A stretch of DNA of 64,000 nucleotides from Phoenix dactylifera (Eukaryota > Streptophyta > Magnoliopsida > Arecales > Arecaceae): NCBI RefSeq assembly GCF_009389715.1, contig NC_052399.1:15689646-15753645 (forward strand), given 5' to 3'. The position numbers and the translations under genes are program-made. The notes beneath the pieces were generated by a model. The model was given only the letters and a program-made list of their open reading frames with translations. It did not search any database and was not told where the DNA came from. Positions within the stretch are counted from its first letter, which is position 1. Every line of letters starts with the position of its first letter. Below, in pieces: positions 23,060 through 36,400 of this stretch.

Positions 23060-23175
23060 AGCAAACAAGTGTTAGCTCAGCTGATTGATACCTTTCTCAT
23101 TGCCTGAGAGGTTTTAGGTTTAAATACGAGTGGTGGTGACCACCATCGTTTTTTTTTTTTAAAAAAAAAAGATAT
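23060..23175 (+). mobile_element. decayed tRNA-derived SINE
   Basis: TTAGCTCAGCTGATTGATAC (23072-23091) matches a pol III A box (TAGCTCAGTTGGTAGAGC type). GGTTTAAATAC (23117-23127) is a B box changed from GGTTCGAATCC by transitions. The box spacing is tRNA-like. The flank GTGGTGGTGACC and a T/A homopolymer follow. The SINE assignment rests on the paired boxes; no target duplication was identified. Confidence 0.55.
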
Positions 23176-24490
23176 TTTAGGCTGCTGTCCGTCATAAGTT
23201 GTAACTCTATAGTTTTATAATCATTTCAATAAGTTTTTTTTTATAAGACAATCTAATATATTGAATGTTGTGGACTTATCAAAGGAGTACCAAACTGATC
23301 TAGGATTTCTCCCACCTTGTACTCTATCTTGATGGGTTCGGCCATACAAATTGCTAACCTCTGGGCCAGTTTCCAGCCGAGCCCATGCATAAACCCTTGG
23401 GTTTCGGTCCATGGTGAGACTTTGCAATGCCTTGGCCCATGGCCCCATGCTGACTAAACCTTCTTCACAGTCGCAGTTAAGGACGCTGTGAGCTTAGTTG
23501 ATCCAAAAGTTCCAAGTCCAAAATCATCAGTGCCAATAAATGACTCCAACAAGAAGGGACTTGCCATCTAACTTGAGAAAATTCATGTTACTCCCTACAC
23601 TTAAATATTCCAAACAATTCCAGAGCCTTGGCATGATACTCTTTGAATTGAGAATTCCTTTTTGAGCGGGTTCATGGCTTCTAGCATCCTCAGATTCACC
23701 AGCTCACAAAAACTAACAGGTTAGGTTTCAAGAAGATATTCACCAACTGCAATGTGTTCAAAAAATTAAAAGTTAAAATTCTTACCAAGACCCCTCAGGA
23801 GTAAAAAAGTATATATATACTGTAAAGAAAAGGACAAAGGAATAAGACCAAGCAGTGGTGACTGGGTATAGAACTGTCAACTGACAAGCAAAGTTCCCGT
23901 CAACTATAATGTGGGCCAAACTTGAGCTTAAATTAAATTTGAAACTAGCTAATTATGACCAGATCCATATATGGCTCTCCGACCCAATTGCTATCCTCAC
24001 TGGCATGTAACAAGAAGGTTAACTTCCAAAAAGCAGATCCAGTGCCCCTATAAAACTTCCATAAAATTTCATTAGCCCTAAAAAGAGCTTCTCAGTTCTC
24101 ACATAGGATCCTTCGTTGGCCGCTACGAGTCTATGACCAACCGGTTCCGTTAAACCAACCCAAAATGACATGACCTACCCTTCCCACCAGCCAAATAGTC
24201 CGCCGATCTGCAGGGGCATACTTGTCAAAAGAAAACCTCGTGTCGTGTTCGAGAAGCCAGTCGTTGAATCAGGGAACGATCGCTGCTAGACTTCCGACCA
24301 CCCCGACTGCGCCACTTCACTCCTATTTCAAATCCCACTCGCCCGCACCCAATTCGGAAGCGAAGCTTCCTTGCCCCCATCCCCTCGCCACCACCGCCTC
24401 CGCTCTCTCTTCTTGATTTCGGAGAAAGGGGAAGAAAATTACAAACGATAGATAAAGAGAAAGGGATAGGGCACAGAAAGAGAAAGAAAG

Positions 24491-27400
24491 ATGATGCAAA
24501 TTCTTCGATTCCGAGGGGGCTCGGCCGCCTCCTCGTCCTCGTCGCCAGCCAAGGGCCGGGATGCGCCTCCGATATCCGATACCCGGAACCCTAGCCCTGT
24601 CCCTAGCCGTAGCCCGGGTACTTCTTCTTCTCCTGTTTCTTCCATCACCCCGGGATCCGTGGGCCCGGCGAGGCCGCTGCGGCTGGTGTACTGCGACGAG
24701 AAGGGCAAGTTTCGGATGGATCCCGAGGCCGTCGCCACCCTCCATCTCGTCAAAGGCCCCATCGGCATCGTCTCCGTCTGTGGCCGCGCTCGCCAGGGCA
24801 AGAGCTTCATCCTCAACCAGGTTGCATCCTCCTCCCCTTCTTTCTCCACCTTTCTTCCTATTTGTGTTATTTTCTTGATTCTAGGGTTGTTCTTGTTCTT
24901 CTTTTTATCTAAATTATGGTTAATGTTGTTGTTGGGATGGCTCTATTTTAATCTGACGGGAGATTTAGGTAAGAATTTGCAGTTTCTATGAAAAATAATA
25001 ATTTTGAGCCCTTTTCTCGAAAAGTTAGGGTTTTGCGAGTTCAAGTTACTTTTTGTCGTTGGGTTCAGTGCAGCATTTTTTTTCTCATGTATGCTATTTT
25101 CCTTTCTTGAGGATGAAATTCGAACTACTTAGCAGGCCCTCTAATGACCGACCAATGTCATGGAAGATAGAATCCTTTGATTATTTTGGAACAGACCAAG
25201 ACAACTCGGCACAGCCTTCACCCTTCCATGTTCATGATCATCTAGTAGCAATCTTGGAAGCTAGTAACTCTTATCTTGGGCCAAGCCCTTGGAAGTTTTA
25301 ACACAATTTCTCTCAAAGAATGAGGTTTAACCCATTACGGGCCACAGGAAAAAAAAGAAAAAGACTCTGGCCAATCAAAGGAGATCTCTAAAACCCTTTC
25401 TTAGCCATTGGATTCTTCTGTTTATTGTGCACTTGTATGCACAAGTCAACATGCACTTGGGATGCATGGGCATAGCTAGATATGTAAGTGTATCAAAAGC
25501 AATTGGCACACCAAATTACACTGCTTTTTCTATAACTATTATGCACAAGTCACAAGATGCTAAAACTTGGGATGGATGGGCATAGCCAGGTATGTAAGTG
25601 CATCAAAAGCAATTGGCACACCAAATTACACTACTTTTTCTATAACTATTATGCACGAGTCACAAGATGCTAAAACTTGGGATGCATGGGCATGGCTAGA
25701 TATGTAAGCGTATCGAAAGCAATTGGCACACCAAATTACACTACTTTTTCTATAACTATGAAATATTTGTGGAGTAGTTGTTAGACTTCCTTTTGTGAAA
25801 AAAAAAACACTATATATGTATAACTTTTTTTTTTTTTACTTGGGATTATTTTTATCATGAACCCATATTCTTCCTGTTTGAATGATCTAAAGGTCCTCGC
25901 TAGCATCCATGATGTCTCTTAGGGGACCTTGCTGCATGATGTCTCCGACATCATAGCTTCTTTGATTTCCAAAATTCAATGTGAGTTTAAAGTAAGAAGA
26001 ACATCATGAGTTAATTAATATTCTATAGAAAATTGTGAAATTATGGATTGAGTGACTTAGTTCTTATCATTTGTCTTATGTAGCCTGATGATTTTGCATT
26101 GTTACCTTACATGATTCATATATCAAGCTTTCAAATCCTTAGAAGATGAATTTAAGAAGTACAGTTGGAAGAGCTTTGGACTGTCCTCAATAGAAAATAT
26201 GCTACTTGTAATAGTTGAACATGGATTTAGAAACAGAAAACGGGGTATATGATTGTACTTTCAGATAGCCTACTTAAGTTACAGACCACACAAGTTGATA
26301 TGCAATGATATCAGCCACTGTGGTCAATGCAAATAGGTGCTTATGAACTACCGACAAAGCATGTACCAGAGGATTTGTTGTGGATTGGTACTTACATCGG
26401 ACAAAATAAAACTTGTTTGGTGCTAAAAGATCTTAAGAGAAAACAAATCTATATATGGGAAGGTGAATGTTTTAGTCTAGAGTTATGGCAAAAGGTTACA
26501 CTTAAGTTATGGTAGTAGGTCACAAGTAAAACTTGTTCGTTGTCATGATGATGTCTATTGACCATATGACAAGGTGTGGCAAGTCAAGGTAAAATAATAT
26601 CTTTTAGTGGATTATTGGATGATGACTTCTATATATGCCGGGCAAGGAAATTCAGTGAGTGAATGATGTCCATGCTCACCACATCGATCTCTGACATGTG
26701 GCAAGCCTCTTGGAGATGCATGAAGAGGTTTGACCAAGTGGTTGGTGATTTTTGCTTCAGGCAAGATCTTGAGGATACTTTTGTCTGCACTTTACAGGAG
26801 GGTAGGAGATAATGTTGCTATAATCATGTTTAAGTAAGTTGATTGAAACTTTGCCTATATGGAATGAGACAACCTGTAGAAATAGTCTAGCTATAATTTG
26901 CTGATCCAGTTATCAAGAAATTTGTCGTAAGAGGGTGATTTGGTTCTGTCCTTAAAATCTTGGAGCAGAAATGAGATTCAATGAGAGTGTGATGAGTTTT
27001 ATTTTGTTCACAGTTAGAAATAACATAAAGAATGGAAACATGGGAGGGAGTTCCCTTCCTCCTTTCCTCAGCCGATATACCATATGGATATGGTATAATT
27101 ATTAAATGGAGCATGACATCTGTACCGTTGTAACGATAATCGTGCTTTAATTTGGTGCAAGGAATGAAGGTGCTACAAAATATTGAAGATGTCCAAAGGA
27201 AATATTATGTTGTCTATTATCTCATTGATGGGAAGAACATAAATGTCATTCTAGCTGAAAAGAAAAGGTAATCTTTGCCTTTTATATATTGAACACTTAG
27301 AAGGCACTGATGACCGTTATAGTCAACTCAGAATTTTTGTCATCATACTTGTTGCCAGACTAGGTTATTGCTGTCACTAGCCAATAAAGTAGGCTGCTGA

Positions 27401-30400
27401 TTAGATTAGATACTTACTTTACTCATACAAAACTATTTCTAAACCTAGATTCAAACTCCTGGCTTTCAAAAATTCTATATTAAGACATAAAAAACCTTGC
27501 TAATATCCCTCACCAAAATAAATGGAATAAATGTGTAAAAATGTATAATCAATATTGTAGAGTATGCCTATGCAACTCTTCTTGACATCATGCTCTCCCA
27601 CCCTTAGTCACGGCCAAATCTTCTCTTTATTAACTAGGAATACCTTTTAACTTGACACCAGAACTGTGGATGTCTGCTTGGCTGTCTCTTAGGTATTCAG
27701 TATTACCAGAAATTTCTTTACACATATTTCTCCTTTCCATGTCTATCTCAGTTATTATGTGTTCTATTATTATCATCTGATTCTTTCTAGACCCTTATTT
27801 GATTGATATATCAAATTTCTCTATCTGGATTTTTTCTCATCCTGTTATCTACTTGCCAACTATAAAATCAATTCGACAAATATATATTTCGCATTAGCTT
27901 GTTATGCTTGGGAATTATTGTCTTTAACCAACATTTACATCTGTTATATGTCATAGCTGTTAGGTAGGAGCAGTGGATTTCAGGTGGCTTCCACTCACCG
28001 ACCATGCACTAAGGGGCTTTGGATGTGGAGTGCCCCAATAAAGCGAACTGCTCTTGATGGAAGTGAATACAATCTTTTGTTGCTGGATAGTGAAGGAATT
28101 GATGCCTATGATCAAACGGTTAGAATTGATTCTTTTTAGTATTATCCAGTAGATGATTACACTTGGTCTTGGATTATGTATATGTAATTAGATGTTGTTT
28201 CCACACATGGGCTCTGCAAATATCTTATTCATTCCAAGATGACACATCATTTTGTGTTTCCTTCCAGTAAATTCTCCTTACATTTGATATGTGGATATTT
28301 AATTTGTAATATTGGTGCATGTCAGCCTTTTGAACACACAAGTGTTTGGAACACGACTGCTGGATGTTTATGCTGTCACTGTAGCTTAATGTTTTAAGGC
28401 TGCTGCTTTTGTTGTTGGTCGATGTCTTGAACCTACACTGAAATGGCATCATTTTCTTGACTTTCTCACTTCTATCAGCATTCAGCACGTGTGCATGCAC
28501 ACACTGATACACATAAATATGCATTTTCTGTATGTATATGTAGTAAGTGTATATATAGGTAGTAAGAAGTTACTAACACTAACTATATATTAATTCTAAC
28601 TCAATAAAAGATTAATAATCAATATTTATTTGAAAATTAAATACTGTCTGGATATCTATAGATAATCCATCAAGATGAGTTCTCATTCTAATAAGGCATC
28701 AACCTATATTGACCTGTCCGACACCCAGCAATGAGGCTGGTGCATGATATGCATATTGCCTTGGTGGTAACTTTTTCAGCACCATATGTCTGATGTTTCA
28801 GGTTAAAGTACCCAATGGATATTATCTTCGATTAATTCTTTGTTTTATAACATGGTGGTTGAATTTTTGCAGTACTGTTGTGGGATTCTTCTTTTTTTAT
28901 GATAGTGATTTTGGTCTCATTGACTTCATTTAAGTTTTCCACTCTCTTTGACAGGGAACTTACAGCACCCAGATATTTTCCCTTGCTGTTCTGTTATCAA
29001 GCATGTTTATTTATAACCAGGTAAAGATTTACTTATGTGAAAAAGATTCAAGTGGGACCCAATTGGCTTAACTGAAGCTGGAGGTCTTTTTACTTATTTC
29101 AATTCTTTTCTACTTCATGATGAAGCAATTAGGTTAGTTTTCCAACCAGGTGTTTAGTAATTACTTGCTTATCTGCTTTTTGATTTTCTTGATTTCTTCA
29201 GATGGGTGGTATAGATGAAGCTGCACTTGATCGTCTTTCTCTGGTTACAGAAATGACTAAGCATATTCGTGTTAGGGCGACTGGAGGAAGGTCTGCAACA
29301 GCTGAGCTTGGGCAATTTTCACCAGTCTTTATCTGGCTGCTGAGGGTAATTGTATTTGATGTTTATCGTATTAAGCTGACAGTTTCCATACTTGTTGATA
29401 ATCAGTTTATTTGACAGCTTGCATGATTGTTTTCCTGTCCAATAAATGATGCATATTGTTGTTTTGTGACTTGTAGGACTTCTACTTAGATTTGGTTGAG
29501 GATAACAGAAGAATTACTCCACGTGATTACCTAGAGTTAGCTTTGAGACCCATGCAAGGTGGAGGGAAAGATTTATCTGCGAGGAATGAGGTATCATGCG
29601 TGTGTCATTTTACATTCACTAAAATGTGTTGGGTTAGGCGAAATGATAGCCTGCCATTGGGTGCAGTTCTATATGCTGTTCCATTCACTGTTTTCTTTTT
29701 GGAGTTGGTATGCTGATTCATTCAATAAACACCATTTAATAGATTCGGGAGTCCATTCGATCTCTTTTCCCTGATAGGGAATGTTTCACACTTGTGCGGC
29801 CATTGAATGATGAAAACGATCTCCAACGCCTTGATCAAATCCCCGTGAGTCTTATCCTTTGTTTTGCTTATGTTTCATTTTATGTTCTCTGTAGATTGCC
29901 TGTCTCCAACCTCTATCATATTTTTGCTCTCTGCTCATTGTGCAGCTAAACAGATTAAGGCCAGAATTTAGATCAGGTTTGGATGCATTGACAAAGTTTG
30001 TTCTCGAGCGAACTAGACCTAAACAAATAGGGTCTACTGTTATGACTGGTCCAATTGTTGCTGGTGTCACACAGTCATTCTTGGATGCCATCAACAATGG
30101 AGCCGTGCCTACAATATCCTCCTCATGGCAGGTTTGTGCAACTGTTAGGGTTTTACTTTTGCTGTTTTCTGCTCTTTTTATGGCTCTTGTCATTATGTAA
30201 TTCTATTTATATCAAATTGGTCAAGGGGAATGGTGTACTGCTATGCTTATTTTCTTTTTCCTTTTTTCTTTTTTTTGGGGGGGTTGGGGGAAGGGGGGCA
30301 TGGATGCTTTGATTCTTTGCCTGTTTGATTCTAAAACAAGAGTATAACTGTTCCTAAGCACATCTATTATTGCATATCTTGTTAACTGAATCCTGATGCT

Positions 30401-33400
30401 TTCATATAAGTAATTAAGCATAAGATTACGTAGGATTGTTCTTGAAGCAGCTAGGAGGTAACAATAGGATCAAAACAATAGGATTGGCCTGAAGCATCAA
30501 TATGACCTAAGGTTCGCTGTCTCGGTACCAAACAGGCGAACACCGTACTGGTGTCACACTAATATAGTGTCAGTACGGTACAGATTTTTTTTAGCGCATC
30601 GAGTGTCAGTATGCCACCCATACCGAGTACCGGTATTGAACCGGTATGGTCGTACTGTACGGTTTGGGCCGGTACGGCATACTATGATATAACCTCAAGT
30701 GATCTTCTTAGCAATTATTAGATCATTCCAAGAATATATTTATGTTGAAAGGTCTACATTGACTTAGGTGGAGGCAGCCCCCTGAGCACTTCATGTAAGT
30801 CCTTATGGCTTGAAAATGCAGCTGGGCCGCATAATAGGCAGCTGGACAACTGTATAAACTTCGGTTTCCACATAAGGGGGCAGGCATATGCAAGTCAGTT
30901 CGGGCTGGTTGGGTCATAGGTTCATTGTCTGTGGGTCTGGCTGTTTGTGATGTCAGTGCAGGTTGTAAAGCCCCTTGGGCTTTACTTCGAAGGTTCAGAG
31001 ACAATCTTGATTGAGATCAAGCACCAGAAAGGAGGACCACGGCCTGGTTGATGGTGGGTGGTTTTCAACGACACAAGGAGGTGGTGCCAGACAGCAGGAG
31101 ATGGCTGTGTTTTTACTCCTGGCCTCAGTTTCTTCCTTTACTCCTCTACCTCATTTCCTGTCTCCTCTTTTCCTCTTCTTGATCTCCTCTCCTTCCTTTA
31201 CCTCAATTTTTGTATCTCATGCTTAATATTTTGTTTTCCCTTCTTTCTTATCAGTCTGGCACCTGTCTAGCACCTAGGCACTATGCAATCTTTCAGCTGC
31301 TTGTGAACTGTGGCCAAGAACCTTGTTTGCGACAGGTTGACTAGCATCAACTATTAGAACTTTTAGTTTGAAAAAATAAAAAGGAAATGGGGAAGTAAGA
31401 AGTTATTAAATGTATTGTTTGTAAATTAACAGTTTGCCCCCACATGTTAACCTTTTGAACTCATAAAGAAATAAACTTGTCCACAATCTTACATAAACTG
31501 CCAACACTTGTGCAATTGCCATCTTATAGATCCAAGTACAATCCATCAATTTTCGGTAAGAGATGGCCCAGAAGACCAATATGCAAGTTGAGAAGCCTGC
31601 CTTATTGGAAGAATTGTGGGGTTTGTTACAAGGATTGAAGAGCTAAAATTTTCATTGTCATTTGTTACTAATTATTAAGATAAGCATCTGGGCTACTATT
31701 TCCTTTGTGATTTGGAAGAAAAATGAAACCAAAAAAAGTTCTGTATGCTGCTATATGATTTCTAGGAGAGAGAGAAAGATTCCCTAACATGGCTCATTTC
31801 TCACCAAAGCAACAATTCAACGACTCTATGAACCAATTTGCCGAGCAAGGGTTCTTGGTTGTGTTTCCCCAGCGGCCACCCAGTGGCAATGGAAAATGAA
31901 TTCAGGTGGGCTCGGTGCAATTTGCATTTTATTGTTAAGAGAGAGCTTCTCATTCTCTTATAGAAGCCTGCGTCATGCGGGTAAGCTGCAGGGAGCACTG
32001 AGCAATGGGGATGAAGGCGACTCTGCCCATGGGTTGAATTGTTTAGTTTTGGCTGACTATGATGTGCAACATTGTTAGTCTCTTCCTCACTAGGCATCCC
32101 TCTGAAAGTGGCTTCCATCCTAAACTTTTATAGTTGTAGTTAACTTGTTGATTACATTTAATTCAAGCAAAGTTTTATCATGTACTTAGATATTGTACTA
32201 TTGTTGAAATTCATTTTGCTGTTATCTACCCTTGACACACTTTGTTTCTCAAAAAAGTAAATGTTCTAACCCATATTGCTACTTATACCACTTGAGCATT
32301 CATCCATGATGAGGAGTCAGCTTTTTCTCAGCAATTAACTCGCCATTTATTCTTTAAAAAACAAGTAACAAACCCCTTTGATACACTTCTTCTTTGACAA
32401 ATTTAAATATGAAATTTGTAGGTTTCCAATTGACACACAAGAGGTAAATTTGACATTCTTTAGCATCATCTTTTTATATATATATAAATTAGCAAAACGA
32501 TAATTGTAATTTTGTCAATTATTTGGTGTTTACCTTTTTAATGTAGCGCAGCAAATGTCATTTGGTATCTAGATTGTGCTTCTATTAGGCTGTAGCTTGC
32601 GAAGTTACTTATAATACATAGAGTAGTATATTGCTAGGTCGACCATCTTCCCCATCAATCTAGCAGCTCTTATTTAAGTACATTGCCTATAGCTTCGGCC
32701 TTAGACTTCACTTTTCACACCAATCCACATGCATGCTGTTGGATTATTCTGGATAATTCTCATTGTTTCATGATATTTCTTTAGTCAATTGAGTGGCTTC
32801 ATTTTTTGGCTAAAGTCTAGTTAATTGTTGTTTGTCTTGTTTAATTTTTTAACATTGGCTCCAAACTGTGTCTGCATAATAAAACCATTGGTGTCAAGCC
32901 TGGATTTTAAGTTTTTTTTTGGCTGTAACATCTTGTTGATGCATGATGGCTATTATCCACCAAACAGGCTGCAAATTTGCCACTTAGAATGGGTGCAAAC
33001 TCCAGTATGTCACTGCTCATTACTGAGGAAATTGTTTATCTCTTATGGATAAGTTTCAACCAGTATATGAGAATAAAAGTAAGTGAACTTAATGGATGAT
33101 TGAGGAAGATATATAACACACATAAAAGAAAGCACTTCACCAATCTTTGAGATGGAGCATGGAAACAAGCGAACTTGGAATTCAGGTGTTAAGTGCTCGT
33201 ACCTTTTTTTTTTTTTGAACTCAACTTAATGTACCAATTTTTGAGATAAGCATGGAAACTAGTAAACTTGGAATTGGGATGTGAAGTGGTTGTACCTTGT
33301 TTTAACTTTTGAAGTTAATATATAGCGGAGTGAAGATGGTTTGCATGCAAGTTTTGTGAACACTGTGAGATGAGTTTTTGTAACCCTTCCAACTTCAAGA

Positions 33401-36400
33401 GGAAACAAAGTATCGATGGTAATATTGGCAATATACTCAATTGAACAATCTTTTGGTGGTGTTAGTGTGTTTTCTTAGTTATAGTGCTATTAGGGTGTTT
33501 TTTTAGTTACAGTGCTATCTCTTTTCCTAGGCAGATGACTTAAGGTCATAATGTGATGATCTTTCTAAAATGAAGGGAAGGTATTTCCTATTGTAGTTGT
33601 TTTAATATATAATTAAAAAAACTCCCAGGTTTTTTACTTGCTGTAGGATGTAGTTCTAAGGATGTTCGATTTGACATCATATCATTTTTCTGCCCTTTCC
33701 TTGTATATATGGTTGCACAAATCTTGCACATTGCAAACTATCACAATATGGTTGCACAAATCTTGCACATTGCAAACTATCACTGCATGATAAATTTTCA
33801 AGCAGTTTGTCAAAAATTCTTTCATGCTAGTATAATTTGAAGATGCCAACATTAATGCATATGTGTGCAAGCATGTACGCTTGTGTTCATGCATACCCAC
33901 ATAACATATATAAACATATATATTGTATATATGTTTGTATATGTATGTATATTTATGTATGCATGTATCTATGTATGTACATATCGATGTCAATAGCCAT
34001 CACCAAAATTTTTCATTTTAGCCCCTATGGAAGGACTTGTGAACCATCTTTTCGGTATAAAGTTTGTTGTTTCCTTAATCAAAAAGGTAGACATGCTTTT
34101 TGATGTTAATCCATTCATGAAGCTCTCATAGTTTTGGGAGAGAAGGCTATATCAATGCTTTGCATATGAGAACTATACTGGCTACCCCTTCTCCTTCTGT
34201 TTTTTGAGGAAATTCTAGTTTTAAGTGCAAAAAGTGAGCATGAGTGAGTTATTTAATCTGATATGGTAGTAGCTTATATGGCAACATTTGTGCCCTTAGT
34301 TTCATTGTCTTATATATTTTATTGTGTTTATGATGTTAAAGTTGTGCTTCTCAACGAGGCAGACCTGGTATCCAAAATGGGAAACTAATAGGTAATCAAA
34401 TGATATGAGCATAGATCCACCGCATTATTTGAAGTGTATCTATTTGATATCTTGCAGTGTGTCGAAGAAGCGGAATGTCGTAGGGCATATGATTCTGCTG
34501 TTGAGGTTTACATGTCATCTTTTGATCGCACAAAGCCAGCTGAGGAGGTAAAGTTACATCAATACCAGATAGGCATTGAACTTGCTGGTGGACATGAGTC
34601 ATTACTAACTTATATGGTTTAGGCTTTCTTAAGAGAAGCGCATGAAGATGCTGTTCAAAAATCACTGGCTGTATTTAAGGAAACTGCCGTGGGATCTGGC
34701 TCAGCACGTATGAACTATGAAAAGCTACTTCACAACTTCTTCAGAAAGGCATATGAAGTAAGGGTCAACTCTGTTCTTTGGCCATCATAATAAACCGTTT
34801 CATCTGTTCACTTCCTTCATTTACTGCAAACAAACTATGATGGAAATTTATCTCTACTGAGATCCTTGCAGTATGGTCTTGTTGACATCTGTCGCCTACC
34901 AACTTAATTCTGTAACTCGAGCAAGAATAAAATGGCAAGTGTCCTCTTTATGGTCTCACTTTGTTGGCACATCTGCGGAACTACTTCTGTAATCTGTGTG
35001 TTTCAAGATCTGAGGAACAATGGGCTTAACATTTTTAGCTTAACCTTGATTGCGATCCCAAAATTGCATGGATTTCTGGTTTAGGTGAAGCACATGTCGG
35101 AATCTTTTATTTTTACCTGAAAACATATTCCAGCTATATTATATCAGCACATTTTGCTCCATCTACTATGAGCATTTCATGCTTGTGATCAAGATTTTAA
35201 ATACCGATATTGAATCCCATATTATTGTTTCATTAGAACAGTACAGCATCGGTGCAGTACCGGTGCTGATAGTATGTGCTGTAACTGACAACTTCCAGAA
35301 AATGGAAAAAACCATCGGTGCCAATTGGCATGGTCAGTATGGCACCCTGCCAATGTGCACCAGTACACATTGATACGTCTAGTATGTACGGATGCAGCTG
35401 TTTCGACATCCCGGCACCTGTAATGGTGCCAGTTTCCTGCTGGAACCTTACGGTACTGGTCATACCATCCCTGTACCATCCCATTCTGTTGGTTTTTTGA
35501 AACCATACTTGTGATGATATAATCTGCAAGGCTATGCTACTGAAATTTCACACTTTCTGCAAGCTGTCTTTTTTATCTAACTTTGAAGTTTGAGTCATAT
35601 TGTTTACTTTAATGTTGTATAAAATTTCTAGTGTTTCCCTGAATTATAGAATACTTTGTTCATCAAACTTATTCATCTCCATGTGTAATGTTTTTTCACA
35701 TTCTTCTACCTTGTCATAACTAGTGTGTTTCATCTTTCTTGCATTGCTCTGTGTAATTCTGATAGATATTCTCTCTTTGATGTAGGAGAAAAGCTCAATT
35801 CAACTCTCCACAGTTGAAACGCTTAAATTGTTGACAATTTGTAATCTTTCATGTTTAGATGCTTAAAGAACCAGAGTGTATTAAATGCTTCCGCATATAT
35901 TAGGTTCTCTTGGGGGCTGTTGGTCATCTTGGGCTTGTTTTATTTCCAGTTTTTTTGATAGCCCACATCTTTTTCCCCTTCTTTTTGACTATTATATATA
36001 CAGCTCAGTCTATCAAATAACCTTCTTTGATGCCCAACTTGGCGACTTAAACTATGGTCCAGTTGGTGAGACAAGCCCAGCGTTTTGTTTCATCCTATAG
36101 CAGGATCTTATGACCATATTTATCTGTGTTTTGAGTCTTGACCGCAGTAGTTAGAGGTGGCTGCTATTGTAACCATTGATGCTTCGGAATAATTTCTTGA
36201 TGCGCTGCATAGACACACACAGTATATACACAAACCCAGCAGACCACACACATAACATGCTTGCATCCATCCACTTTCATATACACAGAGAACACAAACA
36301 GTCATAAAGGTGATCCTTTTCTGTGCATTGGCACACCGTAACAAGGTGTACATAAGGTGTGCTTTTTGAGCACCTTGATGAAGTTATCTTTGCCTTGTGG

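Larger units (their letters stand above)
18392..24490. other. 6-kb intergenic region between divergent genes, no gene seen
   Basis: This must hold the promoters of the minus-strand unknown gene and of GBPL3. The DNA is AT-rich from 18700 to 19330 and mixed after that. The (GA)n, (TA)n and SINE entries lie inside it. A TATA-like ATTATAAAAG occurs near 21106, but no good frame follows it. The minus-strand 153-codon frame at 22505-22966 is low-quality and has no motif. Confidence 0.4.
30132..34457 (+). other. intron 7 of GBPL3 (4.3 kb)
   Basis: A phase-0 intron holds a GGTAC-rich repeat, a 39-bp duplication and a TATG/TATA-rich microsatellite, all listed separately. I see no ORF with motifs. 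Confidence 0.7.

Noticed and set aside
27430-27520. third SINE-like pair of boxes in GBPL3 intron 1 (minus strand)
   Set aside because: The B-box-like GAGTTTGAATC is close, but the A box is weak and the sequence does not align with the other SINEs.
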